Made by a program: the position numbers and the translations under genes. From Phocoena phocoena (lineage: Eukaryota; Chordata; Mammalia; Artiodactyla; Phocoenidae): a DNA stretch of 64,000 nucleotides. The stretch covers positions 119,727,680 to 119,791,679 of the forward strand of contig NC_089240.1 of the NCBI RefSeq assembly GCF_963924675.1, read 5' to 3'. Under the pieces are notes generated by a model, which saw only the letters and a program-made list of their open reading frames with translations, did not search any database and had not been told where the DNA came from. Of the stretch, positions 21,870 to 33,309 are shown piece after piece (position 1 is the stretch's first letter; each line of letters starts with the position of its first letter).

Positions 21870-22340
21870 CGCAGGGTTCCCAGATGGATGGGACTGTCTC
21901 CGGGATCTCAGTCCGGTGGAGCTGGAGCTGAGTTACATGACTGTTGTCAAGTCTGCGATTGGCAGGCCTGTCACCAGGGGCACAAGCATGTGTGGTTCCT
22001 CCCCGATCCCTAGGTGGATGAGACAGCTCTGGGACCACGCTGGAGCAGAGTGGGAGGCAGTTCATGGGGCCACTTCTAGGTCTGCAGTCAAGTCCATAGA
22101 CAGTGGGCCTGTTACCAGGTACACAGACAGGTTTGGCTCCCACTAGGTCTGAGAGAGCTCCTACATGGTTCCTGAGTGGGTCCCTGGATGGACAGAACTG
22201 CCTCCAGGACCATGGTAGAGTGGGCTGGATCCAGGTCACAGGGCTCCTTTCACGGTCCATACTTAGGAATGAAGTCAGCAGACCTGTCATGGGGGGCTTG
22301 GACAGGTGTGTCTCCTGCGAGTTTCCTGGGTGGGTGGATA
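21870..22340. repeat. GC-rich diverged tandem repeat, three units of about 140-190 bp
   Basis: Units of about 21880-21998, 21999-22139 and 22140-22340 share blocks in the same order: a CC(C/T)(A/G)G(A/G)TGGA block, a CTCC(G/A)GGA(T/C)C block, a GTCAAG/GTCAGC block, a GGCCTGT(C/T)ACCAGG or GACCTGTCATGG block, and a final GGTT(T/C)-CTCC-like block. GC content is much higher than in the flanks. L1 ORF2 antisense sequence follows directly, so this may be an L1 5'UTR or a rearranged L1 piece, but I cannot assign a family. Confidence 0.6.
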
Positions 22341-22420
22341 TCCAGTTTTCCCAGTACCATTTGTTGAAAAGACTGTCTTTCCCCTATTTGAATGGTCTTG
22401 GCACAGTTGTTGAAAATAAC
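22341..22420 (-). mobile_element. Small L1 ORF2 fragment, antisense
   Basis: TCCAGTTTTCCCAGTACCA...GTTGAAAAGACTGTCTTTCC is the same ORF2 stretch as at 35207-35250 and 46198-46245. Both ends are cut. Confidence 0.75.
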
Positions 22421-24097
22421 TTTATTTTTTAATGAACATTGAATCTTTTGTTTTATTTTTAGCAGATAAAAGGTGTTGGTCCTTATCAGACCTCAAATGT
22501 GAATGTTTAATCTACCATCCCATACATCTAATGTATGTTATGCACTCAGCTGACATAAAATGTAATTCATTTCAATAAATATTCAGTATTTTGGAGACAG
22601 TCATATAAAATGATGTCATAGCATACTACTAGACTGGTTCATATATAGGCCACTTTTCCCAATGTTAAAATTATTCAAACTTTTGGAGCCTGAATACGTC
22701 AGGAAGAAACAAAGTAGGGTCATATATATTTTGTGTGTGATCTTAGTCAATAAACTCAAAAGAATATTGTTAATGAACATTTTTAATTGATTTCTCATTT
22801 TTCATTAAGAACCATAGATCATCTTGCCAAATCAACAAATGCTTTATATCATCAGCTATTTGGGTTTGCAGTCCCATGTTGGCAGCTTACATATTATACT
22901 ATTAAATGCATTGTCAGTAGCACTGACACCAATGATGAAACGAGGGAAAATAAATCACATTAACCTTTCCATTGAGCCATTATGAACAGTCTGTTAAAGA
23001 GAAAAAAATGTACTTTTTGAACATTTACTTAAGAACAAAAGAACAAGTCTCAGGGAAAAGCATGTCTCTGTTTCCAGCCTCACCATGGGGAAATCTAATT
23101 CATGTTTGCTTAAATTTACTGTAAGAAAAGACCTTGAAAATGAGACACTCTTTGTTCTAGTGTTCTCATTTAATCCATACATGAATGAACTGTGATAAGA
23201 ACTGCACCTAAGTGATTTGTAGAAGTCCTTCCCAATTCTTCTCCTTTTAAAGGAGTTTGTTCTGTATAGTGGGAATATTCACGTTAATGATAAATGAGAA
23301 CGTGAAAAGTCACACAACTTTTGGGAACCATGGAAAATCCCATAGGATTTTCTCTCCAATTTTCTTATCTAGGCTGTATTTATTATAGTGTAACTGTTTA
23401 TTTAGAAATAAATAATTTAGAACCTTAGAAACTTTACCATCTCCAAAAACAATATATTTAGCAGTTCTAACAAACTTGCATTTTTTAATAGAATTCTAAA
23501 TTGAAGATGAAGAAAATAAGTTAAAGCGTATCTTCTCCAATACATCAGTGAATGTGCAAAAGAAACAAATGCAAGTAAGGCCAGTTATATAAACCATGTT
23601 GAAACTATTTAGAGAGGGATAAAGTTTTTGAGACTTGAAAGAAATTCAGTTCTTTTCCTTTTCTGTTTTGCAAACAAATGAAATCTAGGCAAACAAATGA
23701 AATCTAGGCTAACAAAGTGGGGCTAAATATAGGAAGAGTTTAATGACTGTCAAGAGCATCCCAATGCTTTCTATGAGAATAATTTCTAAATGCTTGAAAA
23801 CAATTTGCTAGTTATACTAATTTTTTTATTGGTAGATGTATGAAATGTGGAATAAACATCAACTGGTCCTGAGTTCAATTTTTAAATTAATTCCTAGTTA
23901 AAGCAGATTCTACCATCCGAGTATGAGAGCAAGAAACTTCATCTGTGTTCAAACTTACAAAAAAATTCTTGTGATTTGGGGACCATATTCTCTAAATATT
24001 TCCATTTTTTGGCAGACATTTCAAGAGGCCCTACATCAATTTTGCAAGTTTAGCTTAGGTTAGCTTTATTGACTTTGTAATTTTACTTAGTTTGAAG
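22421..24097. other. Unique AT-rich sequence, no gene recognised
   Basis: No recognisable repeat except a 19-bp duplication at 23670-23707. Open frames are short and have no motif. Confidence 0.5.
23670..23707. repeat. 19-bp perfect tandem duplication
   Basis: GCAAACAAATGAAATCTAG occurs twice without a gap, at 23670-23688 and 23689-23707. A slippage-type event. Confidence 0.95.
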
Positions 24098-24170
24098 AAG
24101 GAGAAAGAAGAAAAGGAAGAAGAGGAGAGGGGAAGGGGAAGGAGGGGGAGGGGAGAATGAGGAGGAGAAG
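24098..24170. repeat. Purine-rich (GGA/GAA) low-complexity tract
   Basis: About 70 bp almost entirely of A and G, with runs of GGGG and GGGGG. Confidence 0.9.
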
Positions 24171-25224
24171 AACAACAATAATAGCAATGACAACAAGAAA
24201 CCAGCTGTTTCCATGATAGTGTCCTTTTCTTAACTTGGGTTTGGGTTTAAACAGAAAATGCACTGCTCATATAAGTATTTTTAAAGCACTGCTTGAAGCA
24301 AACTAATATCTGCAGTTGTGACTTAAAAAACACCTGGAAATAGAGGTAAGGTCAGATAGCAAAAGGAAAACAGAACTTTAAAAGGAAAAGTAAGAGAAAG
24401 TTTTTTCTCTTTCTGGTTCTTTGATGAAGAAAGTATTGGAATTCTTTCAGAACATAGTATTTTGGAGCTGTAGGCCCAATCTTCAAACTTTCCAAGGTAA
24501 TAATTTGACACAGTTGGTTGTTTTGCCTTTTTCCATTTCAATTTCCTGGGTAGTCATAAAGTACTTTATCTCCAGCACAGAATGGGCTAGTCTGTTATTC
24601 CAAAACACAAGAAGGTATGTGAAACCTAATCTATGACTTGATGAGCGTTTGACTTTCCTATAAAACGTGTTTCTTTAAGGTTCCTCTATACAAAATATTT
24701 ATTTTTGGATAAGGCACACTAAGCAAGTACTGTTTAGCTCTTGTTTAAATATGGGCAAGCATCCACTGTTAAAAAACTCATCAGGTGACATAACAGATAA
24801 TCCCCAAATAATCAAGCAGTATCCATTATCAATTCAGTTCAACAAAATTATGGAATACTTCTGGTTTGCCAAGCACAGTGTGCAGGGAGCTACAGATAGA
24901 ATAGTGAGCAAAACATAAATTAAGGCTGTTACAAGTTAATGTACTTTACTGAAATTATAATCAATGAGTCATAGTCAAGACTCAAGACAATGTCTTCTGA
25001 CAATAAAGCAATGCTTTTGTCCATTAAATCCATATGTAAATATTATACATCTATGTGTTCTTACTTTGAGAGGTCATCGTTGAGACTGTTCAGTAGCATT
25101 GGCCACATAGGCATGAAATATGCATAATATATATGTGGATATAAAATATGTATGCATTTTAATTGATATACTACTAAAGGAATTCATGCTATTTCTCAAA
25201 CATCTTTAAAATGATTCATTTTCT
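24171..25224. other. Mostly unique sequence with one L2-type block
   Basis: 24825-24935 (TTCAGTTCAACAAAATTATGG ... GAGCTACAGATAGAATAGTGAGC) resembles an antisense L2 3' end. The rest is unassigned and has no gene that I recognise. Confidence 0.45.
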
Positions 25225-25490
25225 CTATATGGCACAATGTAGTGATTGAGGGCATGGATCTTCTAGCCAAAAGGCCAAATTTTGTATTCTGGCTCTTCTG
25301 CTTAGTAGCTGTCCAACCTTGGACAATTTATTTAACATCTTTGTGCCTCGGTTTCCTCAGTTTTACAATTACTATAGAGTACTTACTTTACCTAGTTGCC
25401 ATGAAAATTAAATTAGTTACTATTGATATTTACAAAATTTTTAGAATAGTGTCAGGTACCAAGAAAATATGTGTTTGTTAAATGAGTATA
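25225..25490 (+). mobile_element. MIR SINE remnant, nearly full length
   Basis: Sense MIR from GTAGTGATTGAGGGCATGGA through the AACCTTGGACAATTTATTTAAC core to CAGGTACCAAGAAAATATG. Diverged, with no TSD. Confidence 0.85.
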
Positions 25491-26340
25491 ATAAAGAAAT
25501 GTTTTAAAGGTCTTTGAGTGTATCTTTTTATAGAAAACTCAGAAGCATCTAACTGTGCCTCACTTCCCCTCCTACCTCTATATTTAAAGAAAGAGCTTTC
25601 ATGAGTTAAATATCCTAGAGCAGTCTAGATTCTTCAGGCTGTAGTGAAGAACGTTGAATAAATTAAATCAGTTGATTAAATTCTCCACATGATGGAATAG
25701 ATAAGGAACACAAACAATCTTACTGTGTATAATACAGAATAACTGAAGAAATACATATTTGTGTACAGAGCACACTAATTTTTGTTGCATTGCCAAGATA
25801 GTCATAGATTAATACATCAATGTGGAGAAAGGAGAATATATTTTCTTGGCTTTGATTTCAATTTTGTAGGCTCAATGAAGACAGGTGCCATCATGTATAT
25901 TCATTTTATATGAGAAGAAAAATGTGACGAGAACCAAATGTTATGAATGGTTTCATAGGTGAAAGCAATATTAAATCATGTCTTTCCAAAGGACTGTGTA
26001 GGATAAGAATTGAATAAGTGTGACAACTTAAGAAAGTGAAAATGTTGGTCTAGTATCTGATATTTTCCTCTGTACTTCATCATAATTTGCAGAAATTACT
26101 GTGTTCTGTGTTAGCTCTTCATAATGAAGCAGAGCCCAGAAAGTCCAAAGTCAACTTGTACCATTGTTATTCTGTTATCTCATATTACACTAAATTAACC
26201 TTTTTCATTTAGCATACAACTCTTCATATGTAGAAACTTGCATGCCAGATTTAAATAGCAAGGTTGATTTTTTTCTTTTTTTAATATTGGCTCAAACGTT
26301 TTCCTAGTGGTGGTGAAATGTAATAAAGATAAATGAAGGT
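25491..26340. other. Unique sequence, nothing recognised
   Basis: AT-rich, with no supported feature. Confidence 0.5.
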
Positions 26341-26485
26341 TGATAATTGATACCTGATTATGTGATCTTTGGAAAATTCCTTAACATCTCCGAAGCTTTA
26401 CTTTTCTCTCTTACAAAATGGGTATAATAACTATCTCCTAGAATAGTAGTGTAAGATGAAATGGTGTTCGTGAAATACTAACCAT
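26341..26485 (+). mobile_element. MIR SINE fragment
   Basis: Core-type blocks TGATCTTTGGAAAATTCCTTAACATC and ACAAAATGGGTATAATAACTATCTC in MIR order. Confidence 0.65.
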
Positions 26486-26689
26486 TTTCCCCTCATATTT
26501 TATAAGCTCCCATGCTTCTTCTCCTCACCTCAACTCAAGAACTGTGCTATATTTTGCCATAGTAGAAGGATGTGACAGTACAGAAATCATTTCCCAAAAG
26601 GAAGAATTCTTGAATTTGGTTGCCAAATAAGGACTTTAGGAAAAGACAGAGAAACATTGAAAGGACAAATTTTAATTTATTTCTATTGT

Positions 26690-27060
26690 ATGTGTTACCT
26701 ATTGCTGCAAAACAAATTACTCCAAAACTTAGGATCTTACAACAACGAACATTATTTTACAACATCTGTGAGTCAGTAATCTACTGGATCCTCTGGCTCA
26801 GGGTTTCTCGTGAGGCTGTCATCATGATGTCACTTGTGGTCTCATCTCAGAGCTCAAGGAAGGAAAATGGTGCCAAGACATCAAGGGCATCTTTACTCTG
26901 ATTACTAGGTGGGGGACATAAGAAGACAGCAAGATCCCATAGAGGTAATGGTTCAATAGATGGAGTGTAAACAGGCCTGCAGTGATCCCACAGTCCCAGC
27001 ATGGAATGACAAATAACACAAGGGTTCCCATATCCTTGAGTATGGTGCAGAAATAGAGGC
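26690..27060 (+). mobile_element. LTR-like ancient repeat (possibly MaLR/MLT class)
   Basis: Begins TGTGTTACCTATTGCTGCAAAACAAATTACTCC and continues with CTTAGGATCTTACAACAAC and CCTCTGGCTCAGGGTTTCTC, the order seen in a common eutherian LTR-like repeat. The 3' limit is uncertain. No internal retroviral genes are present. Confidence 0.45.
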
Positions 27061-27956
27061 AAGAGTCACCTGAGTAGTCAATGAGGAAAAAATGAGGGAT
27101 GCTTCAGTGCTTTCTTGCAAGAGTCAGATTGCCTGAGGGGACTGATGGCACCAGGAAACAGATGGCCCAGTACTCCCGCACGCCTACCCCATTCGCGACC
27201 GACTCTTTGGTGTGTTGTAAGCCCTGAGCAACTCAGACACGAGGCTGGGGAAACAGGCAGGAGAAAATCCTTCCATGAGAGTGAGTCCATTTCTGCTACC
27301 CTGGTAGGTATGGGCCACAAAGTAAATTTAGGTCAAGTCATGGAAAGACAAAGAAATTTCTATTTGTTTCACATTTGGGTTTTCAGATTATCTTTACATC
27401 TCATGTATAATAAAGGGCCTAGTTCATATCTGGAAGCATTTTAGATACTTATTAAATGGTAGCTATTATTATTTTGATTATTTCCCAAGCTAACTGATAA
27501 TTGAAAACACCTTATAGAAGTATTTCTACGTAGAGAACATAAGCTCTACTACAACCAAGGGTCTACATTATGTTGGGGGGATGAGGGAGTGATTGAACAA
27601 TGTGGCTTCAAATTTATCTATCTAGTAAATGCTAGTGATCCTATACTGAGAATGAAGTCTGGCCCACTGATAGTCATCTTCTAATACCTATTTTTAGAAT
27701 GGCATTAGATCTGTGGGTATCTTATTCTCCCCACCCATAAAATGGGTACCTTAACCCTATCACCAAAATGTTATTTGGAAGTAGATGGTAGTGCTGGGAT
27801 ACTGCATTGATCAATCCTTTTAATAAAGGATTTAGATTTTTTAGTTATTTTTTCCATTAATCTCAGAATAAATTATACTAAAAGAGGACTGAGTTGTAAG
27901 TGTTGAATAATTATATAGGAGATGCCTAACCATCTGCCTCAGAAAATAACTTTAAA
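27061..27956. other. Unassigned sequence, no gene recognised
   Basis: A 109-codon open frame at 27115-27444 (+) has no motif and no splice or promoter context. 27390-27475 (AAAGGGCCTAGTTCATATCTGG...) could be a worn MIR 3' end. Confidence 0.4.
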
Positions 27957-28170
27957 ATATTTGCTGAGTGATTAATGTGTATCTAATACTATTCTAATTG
28001 CTTTGTATATATTATCTCATTTAATCCTCATCACGTCCATATGAGGTATATTATAAGCTCCATTTTAAAGATGAGGAACTGCAGCCCTGTGTTAACACAG
28101 GTGGTAAGTAAATGAGCCAGAATTTGGACCCATGCACACTGGCTCAAGAGTCCATATGCCTATGCCTCAT
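27957..28170 (-). mobile_element. MIR SINE remnant
   Basis: Antisense MIR with the ATTATCTCATTTAATCCTCATC, CATTTTAAAGATGAGGAACTG and GGTGGTAAGTAAATGAGCCAG blocks. Confidence 0.85.
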
Positions 28171-28249
28171 TTTCTCAAGAATAAACTTATCACATGATCA
28201 AAGTTGGGAAAGCACCCCAACTGAGCTTGAGAAACAACTCAAAGTGTAT

Positions 28250-28400
28250 TTGATTCAGAGTTCTCCTACAGATTAGATGAATACCTTTGAGCAAGTTAGT
28301 TAACATTTGTCAACTTCATTTTCTCATACGTAAACTAGTACCTACCTGTCAAGTTTGCAGTAAGAATTAAAAGAAGCAATATAAAGCCTGGGACATATTA
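28250..28400 (+). mobile_element. MIR SINE fragment
   Basis: Sense MIR core: GAGCAAGTTAGTTAACATTTG and TCATTTTCTCATACGTAAACTAGTACCTACC. Confidence 0.75.
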
Positions 28401-28544
28401 TTAATTTTCTTAGAAGATCAAGTTTGCTATTTTTAAGTTTTATGTCCAGGCTTCTTAGATGATCAGTTGAGATAATTTCAGTGAAAACACTTTGAAAATT
28501 ATAAGTCACAAGATAAATGAAAGAAGCGCTCTCTATTAACACTA

Positions 28545-28800
28545 TTAATATAAATAGCTAACAATTTTAATGTACCAGGCACTAAGCCGAAAAGTTTTAT
28601 ATGTTAGCTAAAAAACAAAGCAAAACAAAAGACAACTTTAAAGACCTTTTTAAAAACTCTAAATCTGGGAAGTAAGTACTTTTCCACAGATAAGAACACT
28701 GAGTACCAGAAGAGCCAAGTAGCATGTTCATGGTTACAGCCCGGAAGTGCTGGAGTTTGGAGTTTTCCTCAAACATAGCTAACTCCAAAACTGCATGCTT
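28545..28800 (-). mobile_element. MIR remnant with internal extra sequence
   Basis: Antisense MIR blocks (TGTACCAGGCACTAAGCCG at 28571; CACTGAGTACCAGAAGAGCC at 28698) are separated by about 60 A-rich bases at 28610-28670 that are not MIR. This is a small insertion or strong divergence. Confidence 0.6.
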
Positions 28801-29097
28801 TATATCGTAAAACACTATTGAAAACATACGGCTTCAAGCACTTCAGAAGCAGTCATTGCACTGTGAACAAAAGAGCTAATTGTAACCAGACATCCAGTTA
28901 CTTTAGCTGGTGAAATGATATATTTAAGACTAGCGATTTCTATTGTGGTTGATACATTTTAGGCAGGACTTGATGTATCTTGGGAAGGGGAAGGGAGTTA
29001 CAGAAAATCCCTACAAGCAATAAAAATTTGTATTTTAAAGGATGTTATATAATGCTCAGATTATTTTATTCATCTATTCTTACATCAATCCATCTAT

Positions 29098-29240
29098 TCC
29101 TCCCTCCCTCCCTCCCTCCCTTCTTCCCTTCTTCCCTCCCTCCCTCCCTTCCTCCCTCCCTCCCTCCCTCCCTCCCTCCCTCCCTTCCTCCCTTCCTCCC
29201 TTCCTCCCTTCCTTCCTTCCTTCCTTCCTTCCTTCCTTCA
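29098..29240. repeat. Polypyrimidine (CCCT)n/(CCTT)n tract
   Basis: About 140 bp of CCCT repeats grading into CCTT repeats, with no purine until 29240. It creates long Pro/Ser/Leu open frames that are not genes. The minus strand has many GGG runs spaced by single A. Confidence 0.97.
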
Positions 29241-29344
29241 TCTGTATATCAGACTAGTCTTTACCCTGATAGTTGCATTACACAACATTGGTACAAAATA
29301 TATCCGAGTTCGCATTGCAGCCTCAAAACTTCCCATATTTGTGG

Positions 29345-29480
29345 TCTGTATAAGTTACATAATCCCAAAATGGAAAATAATAGTATCTATCTTATATAGT
29401 TTTAGTACTAAATGTGATAATGTATCCAAAACACTTAGCACAGCGTCTGGTATACGGCAAGCACTCAGTAATGCTTAGTT
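29345..29480 (+). mobile_element. MIR SINE 3' fragment
   Basis: AAATGGAAAATAATAGTATC and CAGCGTCTGGTATACGGCAAGCACTCAG, in the order of the MIR 3' half. Confidence 0.75.
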
Positions 29481-31242
29481 ATCCTCATCATCTTTTTCAT
29501 CTTATCACAGACTTTGACCAATTTATGAAACACTTTTCTATTCTAAACTTCACTGTGTCTTAATTGGTTCTCTGGGGAAAAAAGATCTATTTCTCTGGAC
29601 ATAATTGGTTGTCTGGAAATGGAAGCACTATTTCCCTAGAAGTAATCTTATAAACATTTCTCGGATTCCTAGGTTACCCTGTCCAATTCCATTAAAGACA
29701 TCATGTAATTTTATAAATGTTGTTTATCAAATTTCAGCCAAGAGAAAGGCCAGAGGTCTTCAGAGCCCTAGCTAAAAGTCTAGGAAACAAAGTAGTGGCG
29801 ATAGGAGTCAAAAGGGAGGGTTGAAGCTATGTTGAAATGAGCTAGCTGTGAAGGGGCATTAGATCATTAAAAAGTAAAGATTATAGGTTTGAATAAATGG
29901 ATTGATTTTATACCAAGACATTATTGAAGAGGCAGAACAACTGCAAAAGAGAGGCCAAAATGTAGGTTAGGTAGAAAGTAGAAAGTCAGTGTGGATACAG
30001 GACACTCAGTTCCAGGAATAGGGCTAGGAAGACAAATATAGGAGACATTGGGTTGGGAGAGACAGCAAGGAGAAGGCAAGACCACCATCCCTTCCCTGAG
30101 ATGAGACAGGAGTGAAGTCCTGCATCTAGTTATAGTTTTCCACCTACTTCTGTGCGTCAAAGCTTGACAGCTAAGCAATGATTAGATGAAGGAGGGTTGT
30201 GTATTTCCTGCTGAGACATTTGAACAATATGCTGAAGGTCATGAAGAGTCATTAAAGAGATGTAATTCAGGGAGTCAGAGCTTTCAACTAAAATACTTGT
30301 CTCAATTTTTGTAGACTATTTTCTTTGTGGACTTAATATTATATCCTGCTTCCAGGCATCTAGACAAAATACCGTAACTCTGAGTTTTTGCTTGGAATCG
30401 TTTAGTATTTTTTACTTCTAATGAAGCAGTCACAAAGAAAGATAAACATGTAGTATATTAACATAAAAATCTTTTGGGTGATGTTATAAAGCTCAGTATT
30501 TATTAAGAACACAACTACATTATTTTTAACAAGCTGGGATGCAACATTCATTTACTCCTGTTGCCATTTTCAGAGGTCACCGGTTATGAAGGTCCCTGGC
30601 AGCATTACTAGTGGGCTAAACACTTTAATGTAAAAGCTTTTTATAGAGGAGTATAAGTTTAGCTAGAGCGTCCATTCAGCACTAAGGTATGTGAATGTTT
30701 TCCCTATATTAAATCAAATTTGTTGACATGTTGCTGCATAGAGCCCATAAAGCCTGACATCTCCCCAGATTTATGGTATACTTTATGCAGAGGATTCTGA
30801 ATCCCACAGAGCACTATCTGCCATGGTACTCTGTCTCCCAAAGTAGATGCTCAATAACTTCCTCTGCCTGGAAGAAGTTGGCAGTCTAGAAATGACTACT
30901 TTCCTTGGCCCATTATAGGGCAATGGAAAGATGTTTAGCTAGTCTAAAATGCATCAGTCGTTTCAACGGTTTCTTTTCCTGGGTCTCAGGAGAATCTAAA
31001 TGTTGGAGGCAAGGCAGAAGTAGTTATCCAGTGCACAGTGTTGTCTACCTACTGAAATTTTCTGTTAATTTCAGAGTGAAATTTCTGAATACTTGAATTT
31101 CACAAAGTTGATTATTTTCATAAAGTTAAGCTATATTTCAGCTGGTAGGTATCCTAAACATTTCTGCCTTCTCAGAAAAAAATGTGTGTTCAAATTTTTC
31201 TGATGCCTCAGAGTCATTATCAGTGGTATTAAATACTGCCTG
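29481..31242. other. Unique sequence, no gene recognised
   Basis: 1.8 kb with no repeat or exon I can support. Confidence 0.5.
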
Positions 31243-31665
31243 TACTAGTTTTCTATTGGTATTGCAACAAATTACCACAAACTTGGAGGTTTAACCAATA
31301 CAAATTTATTAACTTCCTGTTATGTGGATCAGAAATCCCACATAGGTTTCACTGGGTTAAAATCATGACGTGGACAGGGCCACCTTCCTTTCTAGAGGAT
31401 CTAGGGGAAGTTCTGTTTCCTTGCCCTCTCCAGCTTCTAGAAGCTTCTCACAGTCCTTAGCTAATGGCTCTCTTCCTGCATCCTCAAGTCCAGCAGCATA
31501 GACTCTTCAAATATCCCTCTCTTCTGACCTCTGCTTCCATCACTTATTTTTCTCAGATTGACACTCTTGCCTCCTTCTTATAAGGAGTGGGCCCTCCTGG
31601 ATAATGCAAGAGCATCTCCCCGTCTCAAGATTCTTCATTGTATCTGTTCTTAATAGCTGGTTTGA
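31243..31665 (-). mobile_element. MaLR-type LTR remnant
   Basis: GTACTAGTTTTCTATTGGTATTG...CAAATTACCACAAACTTGG, TCTAGAAGCTTCTCACAGTCC, CCTTCTTATAAGGAG and ATCTCCCCGTCTCAAGATTC appear in the order of a common solitary ERVL-MaLR LTR. Orientation is assigned by comparison with the copy at 41590-41996. No internal genes. Confidence 0.6.
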
Positions 31666-32086
31666 CCTTTTCTCTCAATGACCAGTTGTGGTAGGCACAG
31701 GTTTCTCCCAACTAGTTTTCTTCTTCTACGTTACTATCAATAGTGAGAAGATGGTTAAAGGTGATAGATGTGAGAAGAGAGAAAAAAGAAAAGAGAGGAG
31801 AGTGATTGAAGCCAGACTGAGTAAAGTCTGAGGTGGTCTTCGGTGAGTAAAGCTCAGGATATCCATGCTGTCCATTTAAAGGACCTTATTGCTTGCCTCT
31901 GATTTTCGTATATGTTCAGGAGAGTTTAGTCTGCTGTTTTAAGTTCACTCAGCTGTTCATAATCTCCCCCTTGAATTTCATTCTCATTCTTTTCTCTGTT
32001 CTTATACTCATAGTGCCCCCCTGCTCCTTGCAATGCCCCTTCCTTACTTTTCTCTCTTCCAGAATCCTTTTCATATATAAATTCTT
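31666..32086. other. Unassigned sequence
   Basis: Contains a purine-rich run at 31770-31800 (AGAAGAGAGAAAAAAG...). No gene is recognised, and a 72-codon frame at 31893-32111 looks like chance. Confidence 0.45.
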
Positions 32087-32548
32087 TTTTTGTAATTTCA
32101 TTGAAGTATAGTTGATACTATGTTGTGTTAATTTCTGCTGTACAGCAAAGTGATTCAGTTATACATATATATACACACATATCTATTGATATATTTCATA
32201 TTCTTTTCCATTATGGTTTATCACAGGATACTGAATATAGCTATACTATAGGACCTTATTGTTTACCCATCCTATATATAATAGCTTACATCTGCTAATC
32301 CCAAACTCCCAATCCTTTCCTCCCCTGCCCGCCACCCCCTTGGCAACCACAAGTCTGTTCTCTATGTCTGTGAGTCTGTTTCATAGACAGGTTCATTTGT
32401 GTCCTATTTTACATTCCACATATAAGTGTGGACTGTGGTACTTGTCTTTCTCTTTCTGACTTACTTCACTTAGTATGACAGTCTCTAGGCCCATCCATGT
32501 TGCTGCAAATGGCATTATTTTTTATGAAAGAGTAATGTTCCATTGTGT

Positions 32549-32583
<35 letters not shown>

Positions 32584-32849
32584 CACATCTTTATTTATCT
32601 GTCCATAGACATTTAGGTTGTTTCCATGTCTTGGCTATTGTAATTAGTGCTGCTATGAACATAGGGGTGCATGTATCTTTTCGAATTATAGTTTCATCTT
32701 GTCTGGATATATGCCTAGGAGTGGGATTGCTCCCAATAGCGGGATCATACAGCAACTCTATTTTTAGTTTTTTGAGGTACCTCCATACTGTTTTCCATAG
32801 TGGCTGCACCAATTTACATTCCCACCAACAGTGTAGGAGGGTTCCCTTC
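32087..32849 (-). mobile_element. 5'-truncated LINE-1 with internal GT microsatellite
   Basis: Antisense L1 3'UTR followed by the ORF2 C-terminus. TSD ATAAATTCTT at 32077-32086 and 32850-32859. A T-run is at 32084-32091. The ORF2 frame survives only from 32851 to 32591 (86 codons with the Cys/His segment). A (TG)n run sits where other L1 copies have a short TG/TA stretch. Confidence 0.9.
32551..32581. repeat. (TG)n microsatellite in the L1
   Basis: About 15 uninterrupted TG units inside the L1 ORF2 region, a likely length-variable site. Confidence 0.95.
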
Positions 32850-33309
32850 ATAAATTCTTCTTGAAGACTTTCTTACCCTGTCTCCCCAAATTAACCCCTC
32901 CCTCCTTTGTGCTCTTATTGAATTATGTTCCTGTTAAAACAGTTCTCTATCAGGTATAATATGTATGTCTTGCCCTGCTGCTAATCTGTGAGTTCCTCAG
33001 TGATGGGGCTGCATGATCCTCAGTTTTGCATTCCAACACATATCACAGTCCATAGTACAGAGTAAATTGCTGGGGAAATGAACACATAATGTGCTGAGTA
33101 TATAGCCAATATAGAGGGTCAAGAGGCTGTGCTGGTTGGTGGAATGGACACTCGCTAGTTCTGGGCTCTGGTTACCACTACTTCATTGCTTTTCATTTGT
33201 TGAAAGTCTATGAGAAATATCTGATGAATAGCTGAATAAATGAGGGTAAAGTAGTGATTGTGTATTATCACTTTAGAGCTGATTTGCCTTGTCCTCCAAA
33301 AAGGGAACC

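Noticed and set aside
21829..22290. 153-codon minus-strand open frame with repeated VPGNRP/APGDRP-like segments
   Set aside because: The repeated residues come from the GC-rich tandem DNA repeat. No start context, homology or upstream signal was seen.
27115..27444. 109-codon plus-strand frame
   Set aside because: Overlaps open frames on the other strand and no motif was seen. Could be checked by transcript data, but nothing in the sequence supports it.
29098..29240. CRISPR-like regular repeats
   Set aside because: A simple tetranucleotide run with no spacers; the window is mammalian.
28980..29399. 139-codon and 71-codon open frames rich in Pro, Ser and Leu
   Set aside because: They are the translation of the CCCT/CCTT microsatellite in two frames, not a gene.
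32475..32864. 129-codon frame with a Val-Cys run
   Set aside because: The Val-Cys run is the TG microsatellite in an antisense L1.
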